Source of the DNA: Cylicocyclus nassatus
Lineage: Eukaryota > Nematoda > Chromadorea > Rhabditida > Strongylidae
Direction: 5' to 3'
Assembly (NCBI GenBank): GCA_958299035.1
Contig: CATQJL010000223.1
Span: 74,107,600-74,171,599 of the forward strand
Length of the DNA: 64,000 nucleotides
A program made the position numbers and the translations under genes. The notes beneath the pieces are model-generated. The model saw only the letters and a program-made list of their open reading frames with translations, was not told the origin of the DNA and searched no databases. Within the stretch, counting starts at the first letter, position 1. Each line of letters starts with the position of its first letter. Positions 45,201-55,993 of the stretch are shown piece after piece.

Positions 45201-47351
45201 ATCGAAATACCAGTGCTTCACCTCTGCTTCGCAGAGGCTCGCACTGGCCCTACTATCTGTATGCCTTACTCATTCTCGCACAATAATGATATTGGAACTC
45301 ACCGCCGTATGCAGACTACCACGAATGATTTGTAAACAACTATTCATTCCAAAAGCTTTTCCATATGAGATCGGCAATTTCGCATGAACGAAACTTTTCT
45401 CGAAAGAACAAATGCAGATTTGAGTCGGTTTTTGGACTTTTCATGGCTTGATATTCGCGTTAAGATGCCATAATCACCGTGGCCTACATATCTGTGCAAG
45501 AATCTTCTCAAACCATCGGGTAAAATCTTGGCAAATTGAACATTTACGCAACCAATTCTTTTTGGCGCCGTTTTCGCAGAGTAATAAACTTTAGTTCAAT
45601 TTTTTAGGCTAAAGACCATGACTTGCACATTAACATGTCAAAAATATCCTTAAATTTGCAAAAAGTTGCGCAACAGACTCAATTTTACTGGCCAAAAGCC
45701 AAGTGGATCCGGTTGACGCACATTTTTTGAGGGATCCACACAATGGATCCGCTCGTGCTTTTGTATAGTAGACTCTCATGTTGGTAGCAGGCGCTGTGCA
45801 AAAAATCAGCTCAAAACCTTCGTTGGAACTCGCTCCACGAATTTCGTGACAGACAGAGATTCAGACAGACAGACAGACAAACGTAAACAACCTTTAGCCC
45901 GTTATTATAAGTTATGATTACAAATCAATCTTTTCTTACTAAAAAAAGCTTAACACAGGTGTATCAGCACTCAAATGATGATGACGTGATACCCGTGAGT
46001 CGATGAGCATGCCAACTTTGCGCAGGAAAAAGCCCATAACTCGCTTCGGAATGGTGCGTGGCAGCTAGAAATAGCATATTTGGAATCAGCGTTTTAAACT
46101 GATTCAGACTATATATGTCCATTGCCAAAAGGCGGAGCTAAGTTAGGTAGCTTCCCTTGTGAAGTCTACTGCAAGATGGAGACTATATCGTTGGGGTAAC
46201 CAATACGAATACATTGAACAAGTTCGAGCTAAAAGGATCTTTTTTTACGCTTGAGAGGGGGACGGGGGTGTTTTATTCCATATCCAACTCTTTCACGGCG
46301 AACTGCACTTTTTATAAGCATTTTCGCCCTTAGGTAAAATGAGTAAATCGGAATAGAAGTAACAAGACCGATATTGACTTCTGGTTCACGAAGACCTAAG
46401 CTCTGAGATTACGCGATCTCAATCGGGGAACGTGAAGTTCAATCTATTTTGATTCTTGTCAAGTGCGGCATAAAAGAGTTTCAACCAAACCAATCATACA
46501 TTTCTGTTAAGACGTTGAAGTGTCACAGTGATGCGCAATGGTGCGCGACAGGCAGTCTGTCCCTGTGTACGATGTCGCGCAATGGCGTGCGACACCCAGA
46601 ATATCAGTTCTTTTGTGCACAATGGTTCCGATTTGTGTTCACATAATCAATTTAGGGTTAGAAGTATTTCATGTTGGCCCCGCCCCCTTCTGGCAAACTC
46701 CGCCCACTTTAGTGCCCTCCACAAAAAATCTTTTCCTTCTCAAATAGCATAGGAAAGCATGTAGATGACTGAGGAAACTCAAAATAACCTTAATCTCAAC
46801 CCTGCCTCCCGTTATGCAGGCTCCGCCCCCTCAGTGGCAAGCCTCGCCCGCTTTTCAAAAGTGCCGGAATTTGCACGGATTCGTGAATTTGTGCAAATCT
46901 CGGTATTTTTGAAAAGGGGGCAGGGCTTGCCAAAAGCGGGCGGAGCTGCCCCCACTTGCATTTTTGTATCTTGCGCATAAATGCATGCATACATACATGC
47001 AGCCAGCTGTGAAAATGCCCGGAAACGGTTTAGCATACAGCTACTTGTTGGCCGCTCTGATGGATATTCACTCACAGCAGTATGGTCTTTTTCAAGCAGT
47101 AATTTCACCTGCCTCCCTAATTGAACTATCGATTCAAAGTGACGCTTCCAGGTACACGCGAATATGCCATTGATCTCTTACAGCTTTATCCTATAAAGGA
47201 CGGATATCGACCATGGAACTCACCGGCGCACCCTTTTCATCTCAAAATTTTTGACTTCGTGGTATTCATCTTACTCGTAGGTTACATATATTCGTACAAT
47301 CGAGGAAAATACGTTTATGCCGTGTCCGAAGGTGCCGACAAGCGCGTATAG
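33214..47351 (+). CDS. SLC6-family (Na+/Cl- neurotransmitter symporter-like, SNF) transporter homologue, divergent
   Basis: Exons in phase: 33214-33279, 33670-33846, 36253-36307, 36378-36485, 36587-36721, 36787-36927, 36993-37140, 37209-37248, 37302-37392, 37687-37808, 39116-39220, 39835-39982, 43009-43125, 43173-43300 and 44851-44950 (560 codons), then 47034-47098 or longer, and 47184-47351. SLC6 proteins are 12-TM Na+-coupled carriers. Recognisable: TM1 FCSIINPGFATWELPKI, TM2 VTPILHLEIFVGQYCQAG, EL2 cysteines in ANYCTSTYDTKYC, TM4 YCSLALWGVCGFKVI, TM6 ILALGVGTSGIL then FRNKNNDTFA, TM8 STFWAILHIGCMSM, TM9 DRVEHHRQLWTAWALI, TM10 AIWDQVLNHF, TM12 LKIFDFVVFILLVGYIYSYN. Oddities: WRFP of TM1 is WELP, the TM3 second half is poorly hydrophobic (exon 36787-36927), and the TM11 junction is unclear. 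The first two exons (hydrophilic N-terminus) are assigned by phase only. Substrate is unknown. Confidence 0.88.
34604..34838. mobile_element. Palindromic element (relative of 24930-25130) in an SLC6 intron
   Basis: The inverted ends contain GAGTTCACGCG and CGCGTGAACACTG, and inner segments GATTCTTCCAACA / TGTTGGAAGAATC. TTAGG occurs on both sides. Confidence 0.6.
38155..38560. repeat. Inverted GC-rich repeat in an SLC6 intron
   Basis: The left side begins TTAAAGGCAGCGGGTCG, like the AAAGGCAGTGTC family, with an inverted GACTTCGTA/TACAAAGTC-type segment and a 13-G run at 38467. Poly-C follows at 38577-38589. Confidence 0.4.
40759..41780. mobile_element. Mariner-type fold-back element 2 (TIR TTAGGTCGTTCCGAAAGTTC)
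   Basis: Perfectly inverted ends in a TATATA context (TA target), with arms of about 300 bp containing CAACCTATCATAAAAACA. 1,022 bp, no transposase frame. It sits in the TA-rich 5' tract of a family-C Helitron (TC at about 40747, body from 41783), inside an SLC6 intron. Confidence 0.85.
41783..42000 (+). mobile_element. Helitron family C body fragment
   Basis: TATATATAACTCAAAGTTTG and the block GATAGGCTACTCTTTGCGGCG match copy C1 (23967-24351). The 3' end is interrupted at 42000 by the next fold-back element. Confidence 0.55.
42001..42600. mobile_element. Fold-back element with ~90-bp inverted ends
   Basis: GCGATGTCACCCCGCATCGG plus TCGTGGGT at the left is inverted as ACCCACGACCGATGCGAGG at the right. 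The inner arms share GGCGGAAACGAT. AT(A)GGCGATG-like sequence borders both ends. Confidence 0.7.
43850..44000 (-). mobile_element. Helitron family B, degenerate 3' fragment
   Basis: CCAGTATCACCTCCGCTTCG followed by TAGGGGCTCGCACTGG is a mutated copy of the family-B terminal hairpin. Only weak similarity continues to about 44000. Confidence 0.5.
45002..46156. mobile_element. AGCTACCTAACTTAG fold-back element interrupted by a Helitron
   Basis: The ends GGAAAGCTACCTAACTTAGC and reverse complement flank inverted arms containing ATCAGCTTCAAACGCTGAT-like sequence. A family-B Helitron (45210-45917) sits in the middle. An uninterrupted copy of the same element is at 57335-57790. Both lie in non-coding DNA, and this one is in an SLC6 intron. 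Confidence 0.8.
45210..45917 (-). mobile_element. Helitron family B, copy B3
   Basis: The minus-strand 5' end TCATAACTTATAATAACGGG is preceded by A, and the 3' hairpin CCAGTGCGAG...GAAGCACTGG is followed by T. 708 bp, complete, non-autonomous. The empty counterpart of its target is visible at about 57545. Confidence 0.9.
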
Positions 47352-47703
47352 TTGTCATTTCTGTACTGGAGACACAACTTCCGTTGTACATGATAGTAGC
47401 AGCACATTTGAAGGCAGACTCAAGTTACTTCCGAAATAACCTTATCGCCTCCTTGTCAGCTTGTATTTGATTCTGCACCCTGTCGGCAAAAGAAAACCCA
47501 TCTTAATCGGCGTGCGTGCCTTAGTTTGGCAAACGCCCGCACGTCGCCTCCTATTCTGCGCGGGATATCATGACTACTGCGCATTGTGCACGTTTGCCAA
47601 AACCTTTCAAATTTCCATTTGCATTCTCGTCGAGCATACTTTTGAAATCGTAATCGCCATGATAAAACCCTTTCACCTTTTCGAAGCTCGAATTTATGTG
47701 TTA
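47352..47703. other. 3' flank of the SLC6 gene; nothing further seen
   Basis: No coding exon is recognised between the SLC6 stop and the Helitron that begins at 47704. Confidence 0.5.
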
Positions 47704-48723
47704 CTAGCTGGCTTACCCGGCTCGATAAAATCGATAAAAGTAATGCACGATTTTAAAAACTAATATTTATTCGGAATCCCCATGCTCACTTACCCCCCTG
47801 TGCCAACTCCCAGCCCCGTAGCTCAAATTTTGCAAAAAATCGATAAAATCGATATCGATCGATACGAAAAGTAGCCTATGACACGCGCCGGGGCCCGAAG
47901 TGTATGTGTGCCAAGTTTGGTCCGGATCTGTTGAAAAATGGAATTTTCTATTCGGAACATGCGTACACACAGACAGACATACATACAGAGTGTCCCAAAA
48001 AGATGTGCACACTGTTTGATCGTTAATAACTCTCTTGCTTTCAAGTCTTTTGCCGAGCTTGAAGCATCATTTTGTAGAGCGAGGATAAACTTAGATTTAC
48101 AGTATTAAGTGAAACTCCAGTCTCTTTTTGCTACTGTAGGATTACGGTGTGAACTTTCAGCATACATCATCACTGTGGAATAAGCCTTTCGATGAAATAA
48201 TTTCAAAAAATCTAAAAAATTGTGTAGCAAGGTTTTCAGGCGTGCTGATTTCACTACATAACTTTTCATCAGTTTTTCGAGCTTTCTTGATGGCGTATTC
48301 ACATTTCTGCTGAACACTGGAAAATCGGTTTTACCCTAAATCTGAATTAACTCATGAAAAAAAAACAGTGTACCGACGTGCAGTTCTCATATTTAGAATC
48401 AGCGACTATGATTAACCCAGTTCAAGAGTTTCTGGCTTATTTGGCTTTTTTCTAAGGCAAAATACAGCTTTTCATTGCTGAAAATCCTCTTCGAAATTCC
48501 TACCGTAATTCTACAGTAATGAAAAGCGGCTGGTAAGTCCCTCCATACTGTAAATCTAAGTTTATCCTCGCTCTACAGAATGGTATCTCAAGCTTGGCAA
48601 AAGACACGAAAACAAGAAAGTTATTAACAATCAAACAGTGTGCACATCTTTTTGGGACACCCTGTACATACAGACAGACAGACAGACAGACATACAAACA
48701 GACATTCAGCTTTATATATAAGA
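47704..48723 (-). mobile_element. Helitron family A, copy 2, interrupted by a MITE
   Basis: The minus-strand 5' end TCTTATATATAAAGCTGAAT is preceded by A, and the 3' end CCGGGTAAGCCAGCTAG is followed by T. The body has only one of the ~120-bp units found repeatedly in copy 1. A MITE (47986-48664) is inserted in the GTATGTATGTCTG tract. Confidence 0.88.
47986..48664. mobile_element. Tc1/mariner-type MITE, copy 4
   Basis: The right end CACCCTG and left end CAGAGTGTCCCAAAAAGATG (one mutated base) are flanked by TA. The arms contain GAGGATAAACTTAGATTTAC and its complement, as in copy 3. Confidence 0.88.
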
Positions 48724-49210
48724 TGTGAAGAGAAAACAGTGCAGAAAATTCGAAATGCAAAATCTGATGGGATACTGCTTTTGAGGGCAGCGTCCGGGCA
48801 CAATCGTCTTACCTGAGATGTTGAACAGTTGGGTAGGACTTCTCACAACCATAAAGTCACTAGTTTACTTGGAAATGCGACCTTTGTGACCTATGTTCTC
48901 AATGCGGCTCCCTCAACCCATTTCTGCTCCCCTCAGACCTGCGTGGAAGAGCTTACACCTTGTCGCGCCACTTTCACGTGGCGACTGCGATCCGTGTATC
49001 TAACTTTCACGTTGTTTTGACGTGGCGTAACACCAAATTGGAGCCGATGTATTGGTCCACGCTCATGGAGGCAGTTCCCAAACCGGGGTTTTTTGAGCTT
49101 TTGGGGACTGCGCATTATGGAAGCAGGATTACGGAAAGGCTCGAAATGAAAAAACCATGGAAGGAGGATCTGATCGAGCGCTGCCTTCAAATCTCTTGCC
49201 TATTATCATT
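48724..49210. other. Intergenic; a short open stretch of unknown nature
   Basis: Overlapping ORFs on both strands near 48829-49220 (one containing EAVPKPGFFELLGTAHYGSR) lack a start context or splice partners. The region also contains GGGCAGCGTCCGGGCA, which resembles the AAAGGCAGTGTC family end, so it is probably repeat-derived. Confidence 0.35.
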
Positions 49211-49222
49211 TCTTAACAGCTA

Positions 49223-50509
49223 ATGACAGCAGCAGCGCAGCACGTATTAACCGTCATATCTGTTGTACTGTACTTACAAGCCGTCGAGGTCGTACTGGCA
49301 AATAGGACAGCGACGTACGTCACCAAATTTGTCTTCAAATGCTATTTCCAAAACATTTTTCTTCTTGCTGAGCGACATAGAACATAGTCATGAGTAGAAA
49401 TCGCCAGTGCGACTTGGTCACTGATTAATCATGGTATCATCTCATTCTGTTTCAGACATTAATGGTAGCATATTATGGTTATTCATTAGCATCGTTTGAT
49501 GTGCGTTTGATGTTTGCAAAGTGATAGTTGTTACTCAAAGAAAGGTTCTAGAATGATGCAGCTTTCGTAGTGTCCCACATCTTAATTGGAGTAATACTAG
49601 CTTCTATAATTGGATGCTTTGCGTACAATGCTTATGGCAGTATAAAGAAAGATGAGGTAGGGTATTTTGTGAGAGATTCCCAAGTGCAGATGAAACATGG
49701 AAATGTTAAATTTCACATCATACAGTAATGGCTCTCTCTTAAGCATGGGAGAAGTGCATGATATCAATTTGCAAACTTTCACGACAACAGAACGATAGCT
49801 CGCAACTTAACTTTGAAAGGAAAACAAGGTCAATAGAAGGAAAGTGTGGAAGTTTTTCTTCCACTAAAAAAGCAGCCCACTTTTTGGAACTTGAGCGTGC
49901 GGGTCCGCTGGCATAAATCAAAAGATAATCAACGCAATTTTCTTTTTCAGAACAAAAAGGGATAACTTCCAAAATTTCCTTCTTGCCAAAAATTTTCAAA
50001 AAGTGAAACCCAAAATCTGGTAGTACTGCCTTCAGCTTCACATTCGAGCCATGCACGCATACTTGTGGTATATGAAACCACCAAACAGAATTTGGGATGC
50101 CTACATTCAATACTTGGAGATTATTTCTTTTGTTTGGAACCAGTAACTTTTGAAACATGCAGATTATGACGTAGTGAACTTCTCTTTTCAAGACTTCTTC
50201 TATCCGCTCGGTCGCTGTTTTAGGGTTTTTAGCCTAGTTCCCTTCTTCCTAAAAATTAGGTGCCTTTCAATGAATTGTGAAGCGTAGAGTTAATTATAGA
50301 AGGTAACACTTAACTTTATTCTTATGTTATTGTTAAGGCCATTTCTATGCTTTTCTTCGTAACACCTGAGCATCCGTCGTATTGGAGGATAACCTCACTT
50401 GGAAATGGTATGCCGTGAGTTGATTGCCTTAACTCAGTGTAAAAAATTTCCCTTTTAAGGTATGGAAGAGGTTAGCGGGGAATTGGTCTCTCCACGAAAA
50501 ATGGACTAG
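49223..50509 (+). CDS. Small multi-span membrane protein, unrecognised (LAPTM/DUF7027-like topology at best)
   Basis: Five exons join in phase: 49223-49318, 49456-49504, 49562-49656, 50338-50407 and 50460-50509, giving 119 aa. The start follows TTTCTTAACAG|CTAATG, an SL-type acceptor three bases upstream. A hydrophobic N-terminus (HVLTVISVVLYLQAVEVVL) is followed by a YGYSLASFDVPF segment, a strong membrane span (VVSHILIGVILASIIGCFAY), a charged KKDE turn, a fourth segment AISMLFFVTPEHPSYW and a short hydrophilic tail ending SPRKMD. The YG...PF arrangement before a membrane span recalls nematode LAPTM/DUF7027-type tetraspan proteins; this is weak evidence. The first donor (TAC|GTCACC) is weak, and a better GTACGT four bases earlier breaks the frame, so exon 1 or 2 may be mis-drawn. 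It may share an operon with the SLC6 gene upstream. Confidence 0.5.
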
Positions 50510-50819
50510 TGTAGTTCTCATTAATTAATGGATATTGAAACGAAATTATCACAACACCTATTCATTGCGTGCATGGAAATTTATACAATGTTGCGATCAA
50601 TTTCTGTGTACATTAAATAATTGTTTTGATTGTCTCAAACACTATAGTTGTCAGCAGCAGGCGCATACCCCAAATCAAATGAGACGAAAGTCTACTAGTC
50701 TTTGAGATGCACTCATTCTGCAATTCGAGTCCATTGCTATATTACACTTTCGCTGCTTTCCATGAAAAAAAAAGGGTTTTACAACCACATGTATCAATTT
50801 GCAGTGATCAAACTTTCCA

Positions 50820-50925
50820 ACAGGATACCCCCCCCCCCCCCCCGAGGATGGGTCGCAGGATCTCTGAAAGTTACTTACATGGGTTATAGGCTAACGCCAC
50901 GCACCTTCCGAACAATTTTTGTCGC
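50820..50925. repeat. Fragment of the CAGTGGCGTACC poly-C element
   Basis: A 16-C run followed by GAGGATGGGTCGCAGGATCT and GTTACTTACATGGGTTAT matches the element at 20692-21115. Confidence 0.6.
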
Positions 50926-51837
50926 GCAGAAGTCCTGGGACCACCACTGGCATACCTATGTCACACGCAAAAACAGCCTTATTATGTCCGATTAAAATAG
51001 TACGCGTTTGGAGAGAAGCACACGGTCGGAAAAAAGAAAGTTCTTCGATATGAGAGACGCCGACACTGCTCGTAATGGCGACCTATTTCTTTATGGGGTG
51101 ATTCGCCTATAGAGGAGTCGCAAATTTCGAATTGTATGCTAATGATTTTTTGCGAAGGATTAGAATTGTTTTATGATTAGGAATTGAACCGGCTCCGTAC
51201 AAAAATTTCGAAATACAGTGGCGTTATGTCCTCTTTCCTCAAAACGTTATAGTCGCAATCTTGCAAAAATTCTAAAAGAATTTCAGGGAATTGAAAACAT
51301 GACTTTCCGTGCATTAGCAAAATGTAAGGTTTGCGCCAGAGGTCACATGGTATGTCATCCCATTCCCGCCTAATTCCGAGTGGGTGCGCTGGCAATGTCA
51401 TGGTATTGCCCATTTTCGTAGTGGGGCAGTGGTGGTCCGTACGGTCTTGAGACATTCAGTCGCTTGTACATCACGTGTTTCCGGCTCTTCTGGACAAGAA
51501 AGCCGTCAGAGCTTCAGTATCTTGTATATGCCCCGTGGTCCTGAAAATTATTTACAATTGTCGACACCGCACATTGGTAAACAAACAAAAAAAATCAATC
51601 GCTCAAACTAATCAATTAATTGTAAACCGTCCAGTGGGTTCATTAATGTGCTGGTTACTATAATGCTACTCATGAGGGTTGTGAGATATAAGACCAAGTG
51701 TCAAGAAACTAATGCTTTCATGTGCAAGAGAAAAAACGGACGCGGTAGGATATTTCATGGGACATGAACGGACCATCAGAGAAGAAATTCCAAATTTATG
51801 AACCTATTTGTCACACTGAGTAAAACTATGCTGACTT

Positions 51838-52293
51838 AAAGGCAGTGTCCAGGCAAAAACTCGATTTTGAGATTTTGTGCTTATACGGGCCTATTCATCA
51901 TGCTGAATCCGAAAATCCACATTGGAAAGCGCGAAAACGGCGGAAAAGGGCTCTAACACAGGAGAGAAATCAGCAGGTGGGCGGGGCTTTCCCCAGTGCT
52001 CAAGCTCCCAGCTCCCGGAGCGATTTTCTCGATTCCGCTAGCCGTCCTAACATCGCTACCGGTCAAGTGCGAATGATTGGCTTGAAACCGGAAGCGAGAA
52101 GGTCGCTCCGGAAGCCGGGAACGTGAATTCGCAGTAGGGAGGACCCCGCCCACCTGCTCATTTCCCTCCTGTGTTAGAGCCGTTTTTCGCCATTTTCGCG
52201 CTCTACAATGTGCATTTTTGGATTCAGCGTAGCGAATAGGCCCAAGTAAGCATAAAATCTCAAAATCGAGTTTTTGCCCGGACACTGCCTTTA
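51838..52293. mobile_element. Fold-back element, AAAGGCAGTGTC family, copy 2
   Basis: TTAAAGGCAGTGTCCAGGCA and its complement end arms of about 200 bp that also share AAAACTCGATTTTGAGATTT. The ORFs on both strands (51845-52126 plus, 51953-52285 minus) have the same N-terminal peptide because of the palindrome and are not genes. Confidence 0.85.
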
Positions 52294-53460
52294 AATGTGG
52301 AATCCTCGATTATGTTATCTTCCGTAGAGTCAAATGCCTCTTTATTCATATTTATTGCACATTGCTGTATACATCATAGCATACTCTAAGTAAACGATTA
52401 TCATTGACTTTTGCACATGCGTAAGCGGACCAGAGCTGCCAAACATAATAATAAACGCCTAATCATGAGCTAGACTCGACTGATATGTAGCATAACTATA
52501 TAGAAGGCCATGTTGCAGAAATTGCCGAGAGAACAGAACATGGCGTCAGATTACTTTATGGTATTACATATGCGATAGGACACTTTTGAGCAGGTACGTT
52601 TACGAGTGGTCTAAGCGATACGGCTAAAAAGCGCATGCCTAGTTCTTCATTACACTATCTTCTGCCCACACTTCTACTGTGTTTGAGCAGCAAGTAGCAA
52701 ACGTGTGGCATTGGAAAACTGAGTGTAAGATGAGATGAGTATAAGCTTACAATGCCAATCACTAATTTGCATGTAACAGCTGTCATATCGCATGTTTTTT
52801 TTACCATGTTATTATAAACCTTTTCAGTCTACCTTGAAGCCCTTTCAAACTCGTGGTCTTCAGGCCACCCTTGATGGCGGAACATGCGCGGTCGCTTCTG
52901 TTTGGAGCGGTTTTCTCTCTTTGGAATTCATCCTTTGCAGCGAGAATTCAGCATTACTTAGTTAGGGCCCCCCCCCCTTACCATATAACATCAAAACCTC
53001 GTCATCCTCAGTTTGGGTGGACGGTGGCTTCGAGGCCGAAAAATGCTAACGAACTGTTATGCTAGGTAAAGAACTAGGGTCGATAGTCTGATGTTTTGTT
53101 AAATGTGCGTTAAATTCATTTTATCAATAAGTTCCATCTGACTAGCATTCCATACAGAGCTGTCGTATTCCGAAACAGGTAGTACATAAGCATAGAGTTC
53201 AGGTTAAACGAGTAAATTATTTACATGTCCACCGAACAAGGAGTCCACAAGCGATGTTCTAGAGACAACAGAATCGATATGAAAGAAAAACTTCAGGAAA
53301 GGGACAAGTCACACCCAGTCACCTACAAAGGGAACTCCATAATCAGATTTAGTCAAGCTCCCAAATCTTAACAGTTGGCTCTTAAAAAAGTTGATTTTGT
53401 GCAATCGTTAGTTCATTGTAGCACTTGATGTACTGATTGTCTCTCAGCTTTTCATGAATC
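52294..53460. other. No supported gene
   Basis: No exon chain was found. A T-rich acceptor-like TTTTCAG at about 52823-52829 opens about 45 codons, but without a start, donor or partner exon in phase. Confidence 0.45.
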
Positions 53461-53466
53461 TCGTAA

Positions 53467-54167
53467 TCATAACTTATAATAACGGGCTAAGGATGTTTAC
53501 GTTTTTTTATGTGTGTGTCTGTCTGTCCGTTACGAAATTCGAGGAGCGTATTCCAGCCAACGTCCGGAGCCCAAATTTTGCATGGCGCATGCTAGCAGCA
53601 TGAAAGTTCAACATGCAAAAGCACGAGCAGATTCGTTGAGTGGATTCCTCAAAAATTGCGCTTCAAACGGATCCACTTGGCTTCTGGCCAGCAAAATTGG
53701 GCCTGTTCCACCACTTTTTGCGAAGTCATGGATATGATCAACAAGCTAATGTGCAAGCCACAGACTTTGGCTCGAAAAACTGAACTAAAGTTGATCACTT
53801 TACGAAAATGGCGCCGAAAAAATTAGTTGCGTGAATCTTCAATTTTCAAGGAATCTACCTGATCATTTGAGAAGATTTTTGCACCAAGATGTAGCCAACA
53901 GTGATCATCGTCGTTATGGCGACTACCAGGACATAAAAAGTCCAAAAACCTATTCAAGTTTGCATTTATTCCTCTCGGAAAGGTTTCATCCACGCGAAAA
54001 TACCGATCTCACACAAAAAAGCTCTCAGAATGAGTAGTTGTTTTCAATTTATTCGTGAAAGCCTGCATAGTGCGGTGAGTTTCAATGTCATAATTCTGTG
54101 GGAATGAGTAAGACATGCAGAAAGTAGGGCCAGTGCGAGCCTGTGCGAAGCAGAGGTGACGCACTGG
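53467..54167 (+). mobile_element. Helitron family B, copy B2
   Basis: Starts TCATAACTTATAATAACGGG after A53466 and ends with the hairpin CCAGTGCGAG...GACGCACTGG before T54168. 701 bp, complete, non-autonomous. It is colinear with B1. Confidence 0.9.
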
Positions 54168-55289
54168 TTAGCTTATAACTTGATATCATCAACGTAGCGG
54201 CTACACTGATTCGAGAGCCTGTTTTAGTAGATTAGAAAGCTCTATCATATACGAACAAGAGAGCAGAAAGGGCCTCTCTTGCAGCATGCTCGAATGACGA
54301 GGCATTTTTAAAGATCTTTGGTTTTATTAGTTAAGTTCAAAAGCCCCTTTAGATAGAAGGGATTTGAAAAATGTGAGAGAATCTCGCTTAGCTTTACGCA
54401 GCGTGGTCAATCGTCGTCGTGCTCGAGGAGTCTCCCCACCGACACGCTACTGGACGGTCAGACATGAACTCGCCCACCGTCTCCCGCTGACGCGTACTGC
54501 CTCTGTATTCTCCCACCGACTCGCCCCAGGATTTCCATCGTGATCTATTCCGTTATCCTGCCTATCTGATTCTTTCCATATGTCATACGGATAAATCTGA
54601 TTGCTGATTCTGTGTTCGCTACCGGTCGACAGCCGTTTCCATGGCGCTGCGCTTATTAGAATTCGAAAAGATTCCCACTAATACCTGTGCTATTGAGTTT
54701 GGTAAGGAGTCCATAGTGTTTGACAGTGTCGAAAGCTTTGCTAAGATCAGAATAAATGTATTTAACACGTTGACGACCGCGCCATTTTGGACGAAACTCA
54801 CACTAACGTCCTTCGCGCATTTGGCCCGTGCATACGCGCGTATGCACGAAAACATTGTGTGGGAGTCTTTTTGATGCTTATTCATAAAACATGCAAACTA
54901 TGTTCAGAGAAACATATGTATATGTATATCAGTGGCGTACCGACGGGGGGGGGGGGACGCGCGCATCAAAAACGGACATACTACCCAATTTTGCGGCCAA
55001 AACTTCTGAACAGCTGCCGGGATGCCCTGTATTTTGTAAGGCAATCAGGGCACCAATAGTATTACTGCATAAAAGTTACCTTGAAACTTTTCGTTTACAC
55101 TCAAAAAATAGCGTGCATATGCGCGGATGACGAAAATGCTAAACGGGAGTCAGGGCGTGCATACGTGCGTATGCACAAGGTCGTCAACGTGTTAATGTAT
55201 TTTCCATCACTAAAAGTGTCCATTCAATTTTTGCAACGTTTCAACAACTGAGTGCAAGTAGAGGAGTCGTTAATAAAACCATGCTGCTC
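54168..55289. other. No supported gene; repeat fragments
   Basis: Contains a G-run fragment of the CAGTGGCGTACC family at 54931-54960 and an inverted CGTGCATACGCGCGTATGCAC motif (about 54826-54846, again near 55153-55172). No splice-compatible coding sequence was seen. Confidence 0.45.
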
Positions 55290-55640
55290 TTAAAGGCAGC
55301 GGCTCGGCAGAACGTTGTCCAGACTTACACCTTTTCGGGGCTTTCTTGCCATGAGAAACAAATATCTGGGCTTTCCAACGCATGAAAATGGCGAAAATAA
55401 ACTTTTTTAGGAGCTTTTTAGGTCTTCATTCAGCGGAAAAGCGGGCAGGGCGTGGAACGGGGAAGGCGGGACGCGGCTTTTTCCGGCATATCTTCACTGA
55501 ATTTAGATCTGAAAAGCTTGAATAAAGCTCATTTTCGCTATTTTCATGCGCTGAAAAGTCCAGATAAGGGTTTCTCATGGCGAGAAGGCCCGGAAAAGGT
55601 GAAAATCTGGAAACGAAATTCTGCCGAGCCGCTGCCTTTA
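55290..55640. mobile_element. Fold-back element, AAAGGCAGTGTC-like family
   Basis: TTAAAGGCAGCGGCTCGGCA at the left and TGCCGAGCCGCTGCCTTTAA at the right are exact inverses. The inner arms share ACCTTTTCCGGG-type sequence. Overlapping ORFs on both strands are palindrome products. Confidence 0.75.
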
Positions 55641-55993
55641 AGGAAATATGTTTTCGATACACCACTTTTGCATTTTTCAGCCCTCAGGCAGGGACTCTTT
55701 CACCACTCCTTTCTTTGCTTAGAGGCAACCTGCCATCATATTTTACCACCCAAATAAGTTTTTCACGCAAAAGCACAAAGGATTACTACCTAACAGTGGC
55801 GGTCGCAGGATTTCCGACTGGGGGAGGGGATGAAAATTTTTTTCGGAGTGAAAGTGCGTGGCGTTAGCCAAGCAATCCGAAAAAACTTTGTGGAATGATT
55901 CCCGAAATTTTTGCGCGCCCACGCCCCCGATTTTACAAGACTGATTTGAGTTTTTGAAAAATTTTAGAAAATTATTTTAATTGTTCACAAGTA

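Noticed and set aside
51845..52285. Paired ORFs with the same N-terminal peptide at 51845 (plus), 52285 (minus) and 58866 (minus)
   Set aside because: They are the arms of the AAAGGCAGTGTC fold-back family.
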